This document shows positions 15,182 to 15,512 of a stretch of DNA of 15,512 nucleotides, one piece after another. A model generated the notes under the pieces. It ran no database searches. It had not been told where the DNA came from and saw only the letters and a program-made list of their open reading frames with translations. The stretch spans positions 1 through 15,512 of the forward strand of contig JAGHSR010000036.1 of NCBI GenBank assembly GCA_018065765.1. The letters run 5' to 3'. Position 1 is the stretch's first letter. Every line of letters starts with the position of its first letter. This stretch comes from Candidatus Colicola coprequi. Its GTDB lineage: Bacteria > Bacteroidota > Bacteroidia > Bacteroidales > Paludibacteraceae. The position numbers and the translations under genes were made by a program.

Positions 15182-15198
15182 GAAATGAGAATGGAGAA
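15171..15198 (+). repeat. Tandem array G, 7-base unit (TGGAGAA)
   Basis: Four 7-base units (TGGAGAA, TTGAGAA, ATGAGAA, TGGAGAA) overlap the end of the small secreted protein gene and supply its last codons and stop. The unit is the reverse complement of the TTCTCCA repeat in array F, so the gene has inverted arrays on both sides. Confidence 0.82.
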
Positions 15199-15234
15199 TG
15201 GGTTTAGGGTAGTTTGGGTGGATAGCGGTAGCGG

Positions 15235-15279
15235 CCTATATTTCCTATAGCAGCGCAGCGACCTATAGCCCCTATAGGG
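15235..15279 (+). repeat. Tandem array H, 9-base unit (CCTATAGCN)
   Basis: Five 9-base units in phase: CCTATATTT, CCTATAGCA, a diverged GCGCAGCGA, CCTATAGCC and CCTATAGGG. The core CTATAGC is the same as in array D, more than 10 kb away and next to a different gene. Confidence 0.78.
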
Positions 15280-15321
15280 ACTAGCCCCCTTGCCCTATGA
15301 GGGAAAGGGTAGGGGATAGGG
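15270..15321 (+). terminator. GC-rich hairpin, possible terminator of the envelope operon
   Basis: CCCTT (15287-15291) pairs with AAGGG (15305-15309) and CCCT (15293-15296) with AGGG (15300-15303), with a G/A mismatch between and a 3-base loop. An outer stem CCCTAT (15270-15275) / ATAGGG (15316-15321) can enclose it. The next bases are TCTTTTGCATTTT, a broken T-tract, so termination is plausible but not clear. Confidence 0.5.
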
Positions 15322-15322
15322 T

Positions 15323-15413
15323 CTTTTGCATTTTGCATTCAGCATTTTGCATTCAGCATTTTGCATTTTGCATTTTGCATTTTGCACTTCGCATTCTCCA
15401 TTCCCCATTTCGC
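15323..15413 (+). repeat. Tandem array I, 7-base unit (ATTTTGC)
   Basis: Thirteen 7-base units in phase: six are ATTTTGC, two ATTCAGC, and the rest variants such as CTTTTGC, ACTTCGC, ATTCTCC, ATTCCCC and ATTTCGC. The main unit is the reverse complement of that of array C, and ATTCTCC is the main word of array F. Confidence 0.95.
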
Positions 15414-15461
15414 CCTCTTTGGGGCGATAACATTAGCACCTTACGCGGCTCCCAGTGCCGC
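15411..15461. other. Two GC-rich hairpins near the window edge
   Basis: CGCCC (15411-15415) pairs with GGGCG (15422-15426) over a 6-base loop. GCGGC (15445-15449) pairs perfectly with GCCGC (15457-15461) over a 7-base loop. They directly follow array I and lie in a stretch with no gene seen. They might belong to a structured RNA or repeat element continuing beyond the window. Confidence 0.5.
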
Positions 15462-15512
15462 ATACTACGCAACCCCCATCTTTTTAGATATTTACCACCC
15501 ACCGCGCCGTCC

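Larger units (their letters stand above)
15182..15512. other. Gene-free region of repeats and hairpins
   Basis: This 331-base stretch to the window end has no convincing gene. It holds the tail of array G, a G-rich stretch (15199-15230), array H, a GC-rich hairpin, array I, and two further small hairpins followed by C-rich sequence. A 52-codon minus-strand frame runs off the right edge, but half of it is array I. Confidence 0.75.

Noticed and set aside
15323..15413. ATTTTGC units as a chain of promoter -7 boxes
   Set aside because: They contain TTTG every 7 bases but lack TA at the right place for TAnnTTTG, so no complete promoter is formed.
15353..15511. Partial minus-strand coding sequence entering from the right edge (52 codons)
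   Set aside because: Nearly half is array I and hairpin sequence, and no family is recognised; chance openness is likely, though the missing right flank prevents certainty.

Overview
The window looks like a chromosomal segment of a Bacteroidales-type bacterium (phylum Bacteroidota). The evidence is four promoters of the Bacteroidota form (a TTTG-like -33 box, 19-20 bases, then TAnnTTTG), A-rich leaders mostly without Shine-Dalgarno sequences, and families typical of or restricted to this phylum: DUF4295 after rpmB-rpmG, DUF3109, DUF5686, and a kinase fused to a RapZ C-terminal domain. I see no prophage, insertion sequence, CRISPR array or integrase. Most of the window is housekeeping and cell-envelope genes.

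Layout. 1-791: 3' part of a tRNA-Ala(GGC), then rpmB, rpmG and a 50-residue DUF4295 protein, closed by a strong terminator whose loop also holds the -33 box of the next promoter. 793-1895: a diacylglycerol/lipid kinase-family gene behind a leader made of 8-base repeats. 1988-4201 (minus strand): a two-gene operon with an AmgK-like sugar kinase fused to a RapZ C-terminal domain, then a MurU-like nucleotidyltransferase, together resembling a peptidoglycan-sugar salvage module. 4227-4304: a divergent promoter pair; the plus-strand one gives a nearly leaderless DUF3109 gene. 4973-9952: tdh, a large secreted M16 zinc peptidase and era, ending in a long hairpin terminator. 10049-15181: an envelope operon with a phosphoethanolamine-transferase-like sulfatase-fold enzyme, a DUF5686 outer-membrane protein (start overlapping the previous stop) and an unrecognised small secreted protein. 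15182-15512: no convincing gene, only repeats and hairpins.

The main structure that the genes do not explain is a set of nine degenerate short tandem arrays with a period of exactly 7, 8 or 9 bases, all in gaps between genes. Each gap has its own unit, but related units (ATTTTGC, ATTCTCC, CTATAGC) return in separate gaps and on opposite strands. Several arrays start at or inside the upstream stop codon and stop just before the downstream start codon. They may be slippage-prone spacers, a dispersed repeat family or binding platforms; the sequence alone cannot decide. The second point of interest is the kinase-RapZ fusion beside a MurU-like enzyme.
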